Shown: positions 26,296 to 34,913, numbered from the stretch's first letter. The stretch: DNA of 64,000 bases from Caulobacter sp031457805 (GCF_031457805.1 NZ_JAVDXI010000001.1:62001-126000); one strand, 5' to 3'. The notes: a model not told the origin generated them from the letters alone. Translations and numbers: made by a program.

Positions 26296-27233
26296 CCGTC
26301 GGTCTGGCTGAAAGCCGCCGACCGCGCCCGGGCGAGCCGGAATGCGCCGGTCGCGCCGAAATAGGCGCAGCCCGCCAGCAGGATGAGGGTGGTGACCACG
26401 CTGGCCTCGGGGCCGAAGGCGCCGCCCGTCAGCCACCAGGGCGCGCCGGCCCTGGGGGCTAGGTCGACGACGAGGCTCTGGACCGCGATCCGGCCGCCGC
26501 TGACTTCAAGGCCAAAGCCGACGCCCAACAGCCAGTTCCAGGCGGTGTGCCAGGCGCAGACGCCCCAGAGCGAGCCTTCCTTGATCGCGTAGAGACTGAT
26601 CATCACGCCGAACAGGACGAGGTTGGCCAGGGCCAGGACCAGCTCCTTGGACGGCGAGATGTTGCCGCCGTGCATGATGGCGAACAGTGCGCTGTTGATG
26701 ACGATGGCCAGGGGGAGGCCGTGGCGCGAGGCGACCAGCTGCATCAGCCAGCCCCGCATCAGGAGCTCCTCGGTGCCGCCCTGGATCACAAAGCCCGCAA
26801 AGAGCGCCAGGATGGGCAGGAACAGCATCGGCGCGGGCGCGGTCCACACGCCGAACCCTTCGATACGGTAGCCGCCGGTCGCCCAGATCAGGCCGATGAC
26901 GCTGAGCAGGAAGCCGCACCCGACCAGCAGGCCCCGCGTGTATCGCCGAACAAACTCACCGTTGAGGCCCAGCACCCAGGGCGAGCGGCGCTCGAACAGC
27001 CAGACCCAGGCCAGCAGCAGCAACGCGGAAAAGCCAAAGCCGGCCAGCTGGATCGCCAGCGGCGACCACTGGCTTTCGAGATCGACCTGATGGAAGCCCA
27101 TCGGCATCAGGACGCCGAGAACCGTGGCCAGCTGGCCCACGGCGAAGAAGACGATGATCAGCGGAATGGCCGCCGCGGTCCAGGTGCGGCGATGCTTGGG
27201 CGCTCTGGGCCCGTAGAGTTCGACGTTCTTCAA
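26292..27233 (-). CDS. CPBP-family intramembrane metalloprotease
   Basis: Membrane protein of 313 residues with about eight hydrophobic segments. The CPBP (Abi) motifs are present: EELLMRGW (EExxxR) near residue 158, FAIMHGGN near 190 and a later WHTAWN near 229, which form the putative intramembrane metal site. Family members process prenylated proteins in eukaryotes and serve varied roles in bacteria; the substrate here is unknown. The start is TTG at 27233 with a G-rich stretch upstream. Alternative in-frame ATGs lie well inside the first membrane segments. Confidence 0.85.
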   Translation of the reverse strand: MKNVELYGPRAPKHRRTWTAAAIPLIIVFFAVGQLATVLGVLMPMGFHQVDLESQWSPLAIQLAGFGFSALLLLAWVWLFERRSPWVLGLNGEFVRRYTRGLLVGCGFLLSVIGLIWATGGYRIEGFGVWTAPAPMLFLPILALFAGFVIQGGTEELLMRGWLMQLVASRHGLPLAIVINSALFAIMHGGNISPSKELVLALANLVLFGVMISLYAIKEGSLWGVCAWHTAWNWLLGVGFGLEVSGGRIAVQSLVVDLAPRAGAPWWLTGGAFGPEASVVTTLILLAGCAYFGATGAFRLARARSAAFSQTDG

Positions 27234-27368
27234 GCTGAGCCCCCGCTCGTTCGATATCCGCCGTGTGTCGTCGGCGCTTCGGCTGCGCTCGTGGCGCAGA
27301 ATGGGGCGGGTGGAAACTTAATTATGGCTCATGAAGTGGTTTTCACCCATCCGATCAGGACGCCTGAG

Positions 27369-27659
27369 TCAGATGGCGAGCTCGATCTGGACGCGGGTCC
27401 GGTCGCCGGCCGTGACGCCGGCGCGCCGGCGAACCTGAGCTTTTAGAGGCAGAAGAAATCTTCCCGATCGCGTGTCGGGAAACACCGAGGTGTCCCAGGC
27501 CAGGCCCGCGATCTCGGCGCGCACTCGCAGGGAGCCAAAGCCGACTCGCGCGCCGCTCAAGGCGCGAAGGCCATCTGCGATCTCGGCGGGGAGGGTGACG
27601 AAGAACCAGCCGCCGGCGCCGCTGGAGCGCCAGATCTCGGCTTCGAAGTCGTAACGCAT
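27369..27659 (-). CDS. DUF1905 family protein
   Basis: 96 residues, a compact beta-rich protein starting MRYDFEAEIWRSSGAGGWFF, which matches the DUF1905 pattern (an N-terminal EAEIWR, then FVTLP and SGRFLLPLKAQVRRRAGV near the end). Soluble. The function of this family is not established. It reads toward the CPBP gene and away from nothing obvious, so it may be a single-gene unit. Confidence 0.82.
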   Translation of the reverse strand: MRYDFEAEIWRSSGAGGWFFVTLPAEIADGLRALSGARVGFGSLRVRAEIAGLAWDTSVFPDTRSGRFLLPLKAQVRRRAGVTAGDRTRVQIELAI

Positions 27660-27736
27660 CTCATCCTTCCGCTGATCAGCGGAAGATGGAGGGCGGCGCG
27701 CCAGGAGCTGTCAGCATCCGGCGCGCCGCCGTCCGT

Positions 27737-28642
27737 TTAGTCGATCTTGACGAACGGCGTGCCGCCGCTGGTGACCTTGGGCATCTCGCCGTTCCACTTC
27801 TCGATGGCCAGTTGCTGCAGGACCTGCGGGTTGGCGCGCAGGGCCTCGCCCTTGATGCGGATGGCCTCGGCTTCACCGCGCGCCTTGGCGACGGCGGCGT
27901 TGGCCAGGGCGGTTTCCTTGGCTTCCAGCGCCTTGGCCGCCAGCGCTTCCTGCTCCAGCTGGGTCTTGGCCTGCATCTGCTGGATGATCGCCTGCGGGTA
28001 GCGGATCGAGCCGATCCAGTCGAGCTGGCTGATATTGACGCCGTGACGGGCCCATTTGCTAGCGACGCGGGCGTAGGCCTTCTGGATCACCATCTGACGG
28101 CCGCCGCTGTAGAGCGTCTCGACCCCGACCTTTTCGGCCTCGGCCGCGACGGCCGAGCGAACGTCATTGCGGATCGGGCCGTCCAGCAGTTGGTCGAACG
28201 ACAGGCGGTAGGTCTGGTAGAGATTCGGCGCCGAGGCCGGATTAACCTGCAGCGTCACCGAGATATCCGCCGTCATCGGCAGGCCGGTGTTGTCCGAGAA
28301 GGTGATCTCCTCGTTCTCGTTGCCGCGCTCATCGGCTTCGCGGGTGTAGCCGTAGGTGCGCTGGATCACCGGGTACTGGATGATCCGCTCTCCGACGCCG
28401 CGCAGGTACCAGCGGGCGGGCAGGGGTTCGGGATCGACGCCGGCTGACGAACCCAGGGTACGGATCTTCACGCCGACATTGCCCGGCTCGACCGTCGAGC
28501 TCTGGGTGACAACGACGCAGGAGCTGAGCAGCAGCAGCATGACGCCGACACTGATGGCGACGGCCTGTTTACCCTTGCTCTGGAAGGGCGACTTGAAAGG
28601 CGGCTTGTTGCCGGAAGGGATGGCGAACGGGCTCTCGGGCAT
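27737..28642 (-). CDS. SPFH/prohibitin family membrane protein
   Basis: 301 residues. After a proline-rich N-terminus there is one hydrophobic segment (about 26-47), then an SPFH domain (about 50-200) and a charged alanine-rich coiled coil (about 205-260, AAKALEAKETALANAAVAKARGEA). This is the layout of prohibitin/stomatin scaffolds that form large membrane rings. Odd point: the hydrophobic segment contains LLSSC at about 38-42, which fits a lipobox, so it could be lipid-modified instead of spanning as usual. It is divergent from the Lrp gene with 135 bases between them. Confidence 0.88.
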   Translation of the reverse strand: MPESPFAIPSGNKPPFKSPFQSKGKQAVAISVGVMLLLLSSCVVVTQSSTVEPGNVGVKIRTLGSSAGVDPEPLPARWYLRGVGERIIQYPVIQRTYGYTREADERGNENEEITFSDNTGLPMTADISVTLQVNPASAPNLYQTYRLSFDQLLDGPIRNDVRSAVAAEAEKVGVETLYSGGRQMVIQKAYARVASKWARHGVNISQLDWIGSIRYPQAIIQQMQAKTQLEQEALAAKALEAKETALANAAVAKARGEAEAIRIKGEALRANPQVLQQLAIEKWNGEMPKVTSGGTPFVKID

Positions 28643-28740
28643 GCGGGGGTCCTCGCGCTGAAATTGCTGAGGATGGTAGACCGGGAAGCGCGGCCGCGCG
28701 CAAGCGGCGTCTCCCCCACAGGCTCGAAATCGGCTAGCTT

Positions 28741-28756
28741 GTCACGAAATGCCAAT
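28741..28756. promoter_or_regulatory. Candidate Lrp-type operator, copy 1
   Basis: GTCACGAAATGCCAAT, 22 bases before the regulator ATG. The reverse complement of 29277-29292 matches it at 15 of 16 positions. Its place suggests autoregulation. Confidence 0.55.
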
Positions 28757-28777
28757 TTCATCCGGAAACCGGTCACG

Positions 28778-29248
28778 ATGAAGCTGACGCGCGCCGATCG
28801 GAAGATTCTTCAGATCCTGCAGGAGGACGGCAAGATCTCGAACGTTGACCTGGCCGAACGGGTGGGTCTTTCACCCAGTCCGTGCCTGCGGCGGGTGAAG
28901 CAGCTTGAAGCCTCGGGCCTGATCCGTGGCTATGTGGCGCTGCTGGATCGCCGCAAGGCCAAGCTGGACGTGCTCGCCTATGTCGAGGTGCAAGTCGATC
29001 GCCACAGCGAGGAGGCGGCCGAGGCCTTCCAGCAGGCGGTCCTGCGCGAGCCGGAGGTCGTCGGCTGCTACGCCATGACGGGCGGCTACGATTATCTGCT
29101 GCGGGTGGTGGTGCCCAGCCTCGACGCCTATGCCGACTTCACCATGAAGCGCCTGTTGAAGATGCCTGCGGTCAAGGACGTGCGGTCCTCGTTCGTGCTG
29201 GACACCATCAAGGACCAAACCGCTCTGCCGCTGGATTATGTGGCCTGA
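28778..29248 (+). CDS. Lrp/AsnC-family transcriptional regulator
   Basis: 156 residues from the ATG at 28778 (MKLTRADRKIL). N-terminal winged helix-turn-helix (about 3-60, with NVDLAERVGLSPSPCLRRVKQLE) followed by the RAM/ligand-binding domain (about 65-150). It sits directly upstream of an aromatic amino acid degradation run, so an aromatic amino acid such as tyrosine or phenylalanine is the likely effector (inference). A 16-bp motif found in front of this gene and in front of the aminotransferase gene is its best candidate binding site. Confidence 0.9.
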   Translation: MKLTRADRKILQILQEDGKISNVDLAERVGLSPSPCLRRVKQLEASGLIRGYVALLDRRKAKLDVLAYVEVQVDRHSEEAAEAFQQAVLREPEVVGCYAMTGGYDYLLRVVVPSLDAYADFTMKRLLKMPAVKDVRSSFVLDTIKDQTALPLDYVA

Positions 29249-29276
29249 TCACTAAACGCCGGAATTGATCTGGATT

Positions 29277-29292
29277 ATTGGCATATCGTGAC
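29277..29292. promoter_or_regulatory. Candidate Lrp-type operator, copy 2
   Basis: ATTGGCATATCGTGAC, in inverted orientation relative to copy 1 and 91 bases before the aminotransferase ATG. It lies in the most AT-rich part of the 134-base gap, which otherwise holds nothing recognisable. Confidence 0.55.
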
Positions 29293-29382
29293 CGTTGAGG
29301 CTTATCATCTGGTCATAATCGCCACGTTCTGCCCGAGCTTTCGCGATAAGCTGCCGCTCCTATCTCGTTGGAGCGCGGCCGC

Positions 29383-30504
29383 ATGCTGGTTCTCGATCGC
29401 AAGCCCCTGACGCCCGCCTGGGCCTCGCCGATGCGCCAGGCGCTGGAGGGCGTGCAAGGCTACAAGGCCGGCATGACCCTGGCCGAGGCCGCCCGCCGCA
29501 CCGGCCTGACCGCCTTCTCCAAGCTGGCCAGCAACGAGAATCTCCTGGGACCCAGCCCCAAGGTCGCCGAGGCGGTGATGGCCGCGATGGCCGAGCCGCA
29601 CATCTATCCCGATCCGCACAGCGACGTGCTGCGCGCGGCGATCGGTGAACGCCTGGGCGTTTCGCCGGCGCGTCTGGTCATCTCGCCGGGATCGGAGGCG
29701 CTGATCGACTACGTGTTCCGGGCCGTGCTGCACCCGGGCGACTCGATCCTGCTGTCCAGCCCGACCTTCCCGACCTACGAGATCTTCGGCCGCTGCGCCG
29801 AGGCGCGGATCATCGACGTGCCCCGTCTTGCCAATTTCGACATGGACGTCCCGGCCGTCTGCGCCGCCGCCGCCCAGGGCCCCAAGCTGCTGGTCCTGTG
29901 CACGCCCAACAACCCGACGGGCAACGCCCTGAAGGCGGTGGACTTCCAGGCGATCCTGGCCGCCACCCCGCGCTCGACCGTCGTCTTCGTCGACGAAGCC
30001 TATCGCGAGTATCACGAGGCCTTCGACACCTTCGCCATGCTGGACGCCTGGGGCGGCCCGTGGGTCGCGGCGCGCACCTTCTCGAAGGCCTACGGCCTGG
30101 CCGGCCTACGCATGGGCTATGGCGTGGCGTCATCGGCGGAGCTGGTCGAGTATCTCGACCGCATTCGCCCGCCCTTCAACGTTACAGCCGTCAGCCAGGC
30201 CGCCGCCCTGGCCGCCTGGGAGGACCAGGACTACCTCAAGCGCACCGTCGCTCAGACCATCGCCGAGCGCGGCCGGGTCGAGGCGGTGCTGGACGACATG
30301 GGCGTCGAGCACACCGAAAGCCACGCCAATTTCGTGTTCCTGCGGACGCCGGCGGGTCCGGACGCCACCGCCGCGCATTTGTTGCACCAGGGGCTCATCA
30401 TCCGGCCGACGCCCGTCGCCGGCGGCTGGGTCCGGATCACCATCGGCCGTCCGGCCGACAACGACGCCCTGATCGCCGCCCTGCCGGCGGCGCTTTCGCT
30501 CTAA
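29383..30504 (+). CDS. Class I/II PLP aminotransferase, HisC/aromatic type
   Basis: Cytoplasmic PLP enzyme of 373 residues from the ATG at 29383. PLP lysine is Lys235 in TFSKAYGLAGLRMGYG; SNENLLGPSP near the N-terminus, CTPNNPTGNA near 171 and VFVDEAYREY near 199 are typical of the histidinol-phosphate aminotransferase group. The group also contains aromatic amino acid aminotransferases. Because the next genes are hppD, hmgA and fahA, I favour conversion of tyrosine to 4-hydroxyphenylpyruvate as its role here. hppD follows after 18 bases. Confidence 0.88.
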   Translation: MLVLDRKPLTPAWASPMRQALEGVQGYKAGMTLAEAARRTGLTAFSKLASNENLLGPSPKVAEAVMAAMAEPHIYPDPHSDVLRAAIGERLGVSPARLVISPGSEALIDYVFRAVLHPGDSILLSSPTFPTYEIFGRCAEARIIDVPRLANFDMDVPAVCAAAAQGPKLLVLCTPNNPTGNALKAVDFQAILAATPRSTVVFVDEAYREYHEAFDTFAMLDAWGGPWVAARTFSKAYGLAGLRMGYGVASSAELVEYLDRIRPPFNVTAVSQAAALAAWEDQDYLKRTVAQTIAERGRVEAVLDDMGVEHTESHANFVFLRTPAGPDATAAHLLHQGLIIRPTPVAGGWVRITIGRPADNDALIAALPAALSL

Positions 30505-30522
30505 GCACACGGAAACGCCCGC

Positions 30523-31596
30523 ATGACCCTCGTCACCGACCAGAACCCCCTGGGCCTCGACGGCTTCGAGTTCGTCGAGTTCACCAGCCCCGATCCGGCG
30601 GCCATGAAGGCCCTTATCGAGCAGCTGGGCTTCGTCGCCGCCAGCAAGCATCCGACCAAGGCCGCGACCCGCTACAAGCAGGGCCGCGTGAACCTGATCG
30701 TCAATGAAGAGACGACCGGTCAGGTCGCCGACTTCCGCGCCGATCATGGTCCGTCGGCCAACGGCATGGCCTTCCGTGTCGAGAACGCCGAGCAAGCCTA
30801 TGCCGACGCGATCAAGCGCGGCGCCAAGGCCGCCGACGCCTCGCGCTCGCTGCTGGGCGCGGACGCCAAGGTGCTGGAAGGGATCGGCGGGTCCTTGCTC
30901 TATCTCGTCGACCGCTATGGCGACGCGGGCACGATCTATGACGCCTGGGAGCAGGTTCCCGGCGCGGCCCTGGCCGAAGCCAAGAACAATGTCGGCCTCG
31001 ACCTGCTCGACCACCTGACCCACAACGTCAAGCGTGGCCAGATGCGCACTTGGTCGACCTTCTACAATCAGATCTTCGGCTTCGAGGAGCAGAAGTACTT
31101 CGACATCAAGGGCCAGGCGACGGGCCTGTTCAGCCAGGCGATGATCGCGCCGGACAAGGCCATTCGCATCCCGCTGAACGAAAGCCAGGACGACAAGAGC
31201 CAGATCGAGGAGTTCATCCGCCAGTACAATGGCGAGGGCATCCAGCACCTGGCGATGACGACGGACAACATCTACGAGACCGTCGAGAAGCTGCGCGCCC
31301 GCGGCGTGAAGCTGCAGGACACGATCGAGACCTACTACGAGCTGGTCGACAAGCGCGTCCCCGGCCACGGCGAGGACCTTGAGCGACTGAAGAAGAACCG
31401 CATCCTGATCGACGGCAATGTCGGCGAGGAAGGCCTTCTGCTGCAGATCTTCACCGAGAACCTGTTCGGCCCGATCTTCTTCGAGATCATCCAGCGCAAG
31501 GGCAACGAAGGCTTCGGCAACGGCAACTTCCAGGCCCTGTTCGAGAGCATCGAGCTGGACCAGATCCGCCGTGGGGTGATTACGGTCGACGCGTAA
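30523..31596 (+). CDS. hppD: 4-hydroxyphenylpyruvate dioxygenase
   Basis: Non-haem Fe(II) dioxygenase converting 4-hydroxyphenylpyruvate to homogentisate. 357 residues, two vicinal-oxygen-chelate halves. The three iron ligands fall where expected: His164 (LDHLTHNV), His242 (IQHLAMTTDN) and Glu321 (FFEIIQRKG). The C-terminal gating helix is present (NFQALFESIELDQIRRG). Part of the tyrosine degradation run; a palindromic element separates it from hmgA. Confidence 0.96.
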   Translation: MTLVTDQNPLGLDGFEFVEFTSPDPAAMKALIEQLGFVAASKHPTKAATRYKQGRVNLIVNEETTGQVADFRADHGPSANGMAFRVENAEQAYADAIKRGAKAADASRSLLGADAKVLEGIGGSLLYLVDRYGDAGTIYDAWEQVPGAALAEAKNNVGLDLLDHLTHNVKRGQMRTWSTFYNQIFGFEEQKYFDIKGQATGLFSQAMIAPDKAIRIPLNESQDDKSQIEEFIRQYNGEGIQHLAMTTDNIYETVEKLRARGVKLQDTIETYYELVDKRVPGHGEDLERLKKNRILIDGNVGEEGLLLQIFTENLFGPIFFEIIQRKGNEGFGNGNFQALFESIELDQIRRGVITVDA

Positions 31597-31637
31597 GGCT
31601 CTGGCCATGGACGGCGCTTCAGCGCCGTCCCACTATT

Positions 31638-31726
31638 CCGATCTCCCCGGCGAACGCCGGGGCCCAGGTGAAGCCCACGAACCGCCCCGGATGAATCTGG
31701 GTCCCGGCATTCGCCGGGAAAGTCGG
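31638..31726. repeat. Palindromic element (family A) between hppD and hmgA
   Basis: Arms 31638-31669 and 31695-31726 are inverted repeats with a 25-base spacer, closely matching the copy inside murF (core CCCCGGCGAACGCCGGGG, then CCCAG; outer CCGA). It ends 17 bases before the hmgA start. Confidence 0.9.
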
Positions 31727-31743
31727 GGTGGGGGAGGACGCAC

Positions 31744-33033
31744 GTGACCAGCACTGAAGCGCTCAACTACCAAACCGGCTTCGGCTCCTATTTCGAAACC
31801 GAGGCGCATCCCGGCGCTCTGCCGATCGGGCGCAACTCGCCGCAGAAGGTTCCGTTCGGCCTCTATGCCGAGCAGCTGTCGGGCTCGGCCTTCACCGCGC
31901 CGCGTCATGAGAACCGCCGCACGTGGCTCTATCGCCTGCGGCCCAGCGCCGGCCACGGGGCCTATCAGCCCTATGCGCAAGCCAACCTTGTTTCGGCCTT
32001 TCCGGGTCCCGCCACGCCCAATCGCCTGCGCTGGAGCCCGCTGGAGATCCCGGCCGCGCCGACCGACTTCGTCGACGGCCTGGTGAGTCTCGCTGGCAAC
32101 GCCGACGCGGCGACGCTGGGGGGCATCGCCGCGCACGTCTATCTGGCCAATGTCTCGATGCAGAACCGGGTGTTCTACAACGCCGACGGCGAGATGCTGA
32201 TCGTGCCGCAGATGGGCGTGCTGACCCTGGTCACCGAGATGGGCGTGCTGAAGGCCGGCCCCGGCCACATCGCGGTGATCCCGCGCGGCGTGCGCTTCCG
32301 GGTCGAGGTCGAAGGGCCCTCGCGCGGCTATGTCTGCGAGAACTATGGCGCGGCTTTCCGCCTGCCGGAGCTGGGGCCGATCGGCGCCAACGGCCTGGCC
32401 AACCCGCGCGATTTCGAAGCGCCGGTGGCGGCCTTCGAGGACGTCGATACGCCGACTGAAGTGGTCCAGAAGTTCCAAGGCGTATTGTGGTCCGCGACCT
32501 GGGCTCACAGCCCGCTGGACGTGGTGGCCTGGCACGGCAACCTGACGCCGTACCGCTATGACCTGTCGCGGTTCAACACGATCAATACGGTCAGCTACGA
32601 CCACCCTGATCCGTCGATCTTCACGGTCCTGACCTCGCCCAGCGACACGCCCGGGACGGCCAACTGCGATTTCGTGATCTTCCCGCCGCGCTGGATGGTC
32701 GCTGAGGACACGTTCCGCCCGCCGTGGTTCCACCGCAACGTGATGAGCGAGTTCATGGGCCTGATCCACGGCGCCTATGACGCCAAGGAGGGCGGCTTCG
32801 TCCCCGGCGGCGCGTCCTTGCACAACTGCATGAGCGACCACGGCCCCGATGTCGCCAGCCACAGGAAGGCGACCGAAGCGGTCCTGGCCCCGCACAAGAT
32901 CGACGGGACCATGGCCTTCATGTTCGAGAGCCGCTGGGTGTTCCGCCCGACCGCCCTGGCTTTGGAGTCCGCGGCGCTGCAGCCCGACTACGACGCCTGC
33001 TGGACCGGCTTTCCCAAGGCCCGTCTGTCCTGA
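31744..33033 (+). CDS. hmgA: Homogentisate 1,2-dioxygenase
   Basis: Fe(II) ring-cleavage dioxygenase converting homogentisate to maleylacetoacetate. 429 residues, the family length. Iron ligands His330 (WFHRN), Glu336 (SEFMG) and His366 (SDHGPD) are present, and the N-terminus YQTGFGSYFETEA is typical. GTG start at 31744, with GGGGGAGG about 8 bases before it. Confidence 0.96.
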   Translation: MTSTEALNYQTGFGSYFETEAHPGALPIGRNSPQKVPFGLYAEQLSGSAFTAPRHENRRTWLYRLRPSAGHGAYQPYAQANLVSAFPGPATPNRLRWSPLEIPAAPTDFVDGLVSLAGNADAATLGGIAAHVYLANVSMQNRVFYNADGEMLIVPQMGVLTLVTEMGVLKAGPGHIAVIPRGVRFRVEVEGPSRGYVCENYGAAFRLPELGPIGANGLANPRDFEAPVAAFEDVDTPTEVVQKFQGVLWSATWAHSPLDVVAWHGNLTPYRYDLSRFNTINTVSYDHPDPSIFTVLTSPSDTPGTANCDFVIFPPRWMVAEDTFRPPWFHRNVMSEFMGLIHGAYDAKEGGFVPGGASLHNCMSDHGPDVASHRKATEAVLAPHKIDGTMAFMFESRWVFRPTALALESAALQPDYDACWTGFPKARLS

Positions 33034-33148
33034 CCCAAATCCTACTTGCGATCTCCCGTAAGGACGCGCGCCTGCCCCGATCCGGCTTGCGCGCGGTCCG
33101 GCGATGTGGGGGGATGGCTGAAAATTCAAAGTCCCGGAGGAAAACCGA

Positions 33149-34156
33149 ATGAAGCTCGCGTCTCTCAAGGGTGGTCGCGACGGCCGTCTGGTGGTGGTCT
33201 CCAACGACCTGGCCTGGTTCACCGACGCCGGGACGATCGCGCCGACCCTGCAGGCCGCGCTCGACAACTGGGAGCGCTGCGGGCCGATGCTGGCGGGCCT
33301 CGCCGAGAGCCTCGAGCACGGCGCGGTGCCCAAGGAGCGCTTCCACGAGCATGAGGCGCTGAGCCCGCTGCCGCGCGCCTATCAGTGGGTGGACGGCTCG
33401 GCCTATGTGAACCACGTCCAGCTGGTGCGCAAAGCGCGCGGCGCCGAGATGCCTGAGAGCTTCTGGACCGATCCTTTGATGTACCAGGGCGCGTCGGACG
33501 GCTTCCTGGCCCCGCGTGATCCGATCCCGCTGGCTGACGCCAGCTGGGGCTGTGACCTTGAGGGCGAGGTGGCGGTGATCGTCGATGACGTGCCGCTGGG
33601 CGCGACCCGCGAGGAGGCGCTGGCGGCCATTCGCCTCGTTATGCTCTGCAACGACGTCTCGCTGCGCAACCTGATCCCGGGCGAGCTGGCCAAGGGCTTC
33701 GGCTTCCTGCAATCCAAGCCCGCCAGCGCCTTTTCGCCGGTCGCGGTGTCGCCTGACGCCCTGGGCGACGCCTGGAAGGACGGCAAGCTGCACGGGGCGC
33801 TGCTGGTCGAGCTGGATGGCAAGGACTTCGGCCGCGCCGACGCCGGTGTCGACATGACCTTCGACTTCGGCACGCTGGTGGCCCACGCGGCCAAGACCCG
33901 CTCCTTGTGCGCCGGCACCATCGTCGGCTCGGGCACGGTCAGCAACCGCGACGCCGACGGCGGTCCCGGCAAGCCGATCAGCGAAGGCGGCCTTGGCTAT
34001 TCGTGCCTGGCCGAGGTGCGCACCGTCGAGACCCTCCTGCACGGCGCGCCCAAGACGCCGTTCCTGCTGGGCGGCGACACGATCCGCATCGAGATGAAGG
34101 ACGCCAAGGGCCACTCGATCTTCGGCGCCATCGAGCAGACGGTCGAACGGATTTGA
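33149..34156 (+). CDS. fahA: Fumarylacetoacetate hydrolase
   Basis: Hydrolyses fumarylacetoacetate to fumarate and acetoacetate, the last step of tyrosine degradation. 335 residues; FAH-fold metal-binding and catalytic segments are seen (WGCDLEGEVAVIVDD near 132 and LCNDVSLRNL near 170; GSGTVSNRD near 258). Shorter than the eukaryotic enzyme, as in other bacterial forms of this branch. The start follows CGGAGGAAA by 4 bases. Its stop overlaps the TTG start of the Rieske gene. No maleylacetoacetate isomerase gene is found between hmgA and here. Confidence 0.94.
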   Translation: MKLASLKGGRDGRLVVVSNDLAWFTDAGTIAPTLQAALDNWERCGPMLAGLAESLEHGAVPKERFHEHEALSPLPRAYQWVDGSAYVNHVQLVRKARGAEMPESFWTDPLMYQGASDGFLAPRDPIPLADASWGCDLEGEVAVIVDDVPLGATREEALAAIRLVMLCNDVSLRNLIPGELAKGFGFLQSKPASAFSPVAVSPDALGDAWKDGKLHGALLVELDGKDFGRADAGVDMTFDFGTLVAHAAKTRSLCAGTIVGSGTVSNRDADGGPGKPISEGGLGYSCLAEVRTVETLLHGAPKTPFLLGGDTIRIEMKDAKGHSIFGAIEQTVERI

Positions 34157-34533
34157 CGGACGAGACGGCGCCCGCCGCAGCTGGGCGGATCTGGGAGACT
34201 CGGGCCGGGATCAATCTTGGCCCCCTCGACCTGATCCCCGACGGCGGCGCGCGCAACTATGTGCTGCAGATCGGCGAGGCGCGGTTCCACGGCTTCGTCG
34301 TGCGCCGGGGCGAGGCGGTGTTCGGCTATGTCGACCGCTGCCCGCACGCCGGCCTGCCGCTGGCCCAGGAACTGGACCGCTATCTGACGCCGGACGGCGA
34401 CTTGATCATGTGCTCGTGGCACGGGGCGGTGTTCACCGTGGAGGACGGCGCTTGTGTGGGCGGACCTTGCGCCGGCGCGCGACTCAAGCTCTGGCCGGTG
34501 GAGGTGAGGGACGGGCGGGTCGTGACGGGGTAG
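34153..34533 (+). CDS. Small Rieske [2Fe-2S] protein
   Basis: 126 residues from a TTG at 34153 that overlaps the fahA stop. Single Rieske domain with both cluster-binding pairs: Cys63-Pro-His65 (CPHAG) and Cys87-Ser-Trp-His90 (CSWHG). No signal peptide or membrane segment, so a soluble ferredoxin-like carrier or a regulatory subunit. Tight coupling to fahA places it in the aromatic degradation operon, but no oxygenase is adjacent, so its electron partner is unknown. The start is an inference: no ATG is available before the domain. Confidence 0.85.
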   Translation: MTDETAPAAAGRIWETRAGINLGPLDLIPDGGARNYVLQIGEARFHGFVVRRGEAVFGYVDRCPHAGLPLAQELDRYLTPDGDLIMCSWHGAVFTVEDGACVGGPCAGARLKLWPVEVRDGRVVTG

Positions 34534-34548
34534 CGGGGGTGCTTCCCT

Positions 34549-34652
34549 GCGTCCTTCGAGGCTCGCCTTCGGCTCACACCTCAGGATGAGGAAATCCTTT
34601 GCTGAACGCCTCATCCTGAGGTGCGCGCTCTTGAGCGCGCCTCGAAGGACGT
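34549..34652. repeat. Palindromic intergenic repeat (family E)
   Basis: Arms 34549-34591 and 34609-34652. Outer part GCGTCCTTCGAGGC pairs with GCCTCGAAGGACGT; inner CACCTCAGGATGAGG pairs exactly with CCTCATCCTGAGGTG; the middle segments (CGCCTTCGGCT and CGCGCTCTTGAGCG) vary and fold alone. It follows the Rieske stop by 15 bases. Confidence 0.85.
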
Positions 34653-34665
34653 AGTGCGGTGAAGC

Positions 34666-34697
34666 TCGATCTCCCCGGCGAACGCCGGGGCCCAGGT
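34666..34697. repeat. Single arm of palindromic element family A
   Basis: TCGATCTCCCCGGCGAACGC followed by CGGGGCCCAGGT, the left arm of the element at 31638, with no matching right arm downstream. It abuts the family E repeat, so this gap has collected repeat debris. Confidence 0.75.
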
Positions 34698-34824
34698 TCA
34701 TCCCGGTAGGCTGGGGATAATGCGACATCGCTCCGGACTGAGCGGATAGACGCCCATTCCAAAAGCCCTCGATGTCCGCTCTCGAAGGCGGCCGCTGGCT
34801 AACGCCATCCCCCGGACAAAAGAA

Positions 34825-34854
34825 CGGCCGCCTTCCAGGAGAAGAAGGCGGCCG
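34825..34854 (+). terminator. GC-rich hairpin, possible terminator
   Basis: Perfect 10-bp stem CGGCCGCCTT (34825-34834) with AAGGCGGCCG (34845-34854) and a 10-base loop. It has no T run, so termination is uncertain. It lies in the 442-base gap 34534-34975, which otherwise holds repeats and the operator at 34914, and no gene. Confidence 0.4.
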
Positions 34855-34913
34855 AGTCATTGGGAGGAAACGCCCGAAAGGGCTGAGTTCCATATAGCTG
34901 TTTGAATTCGGCT

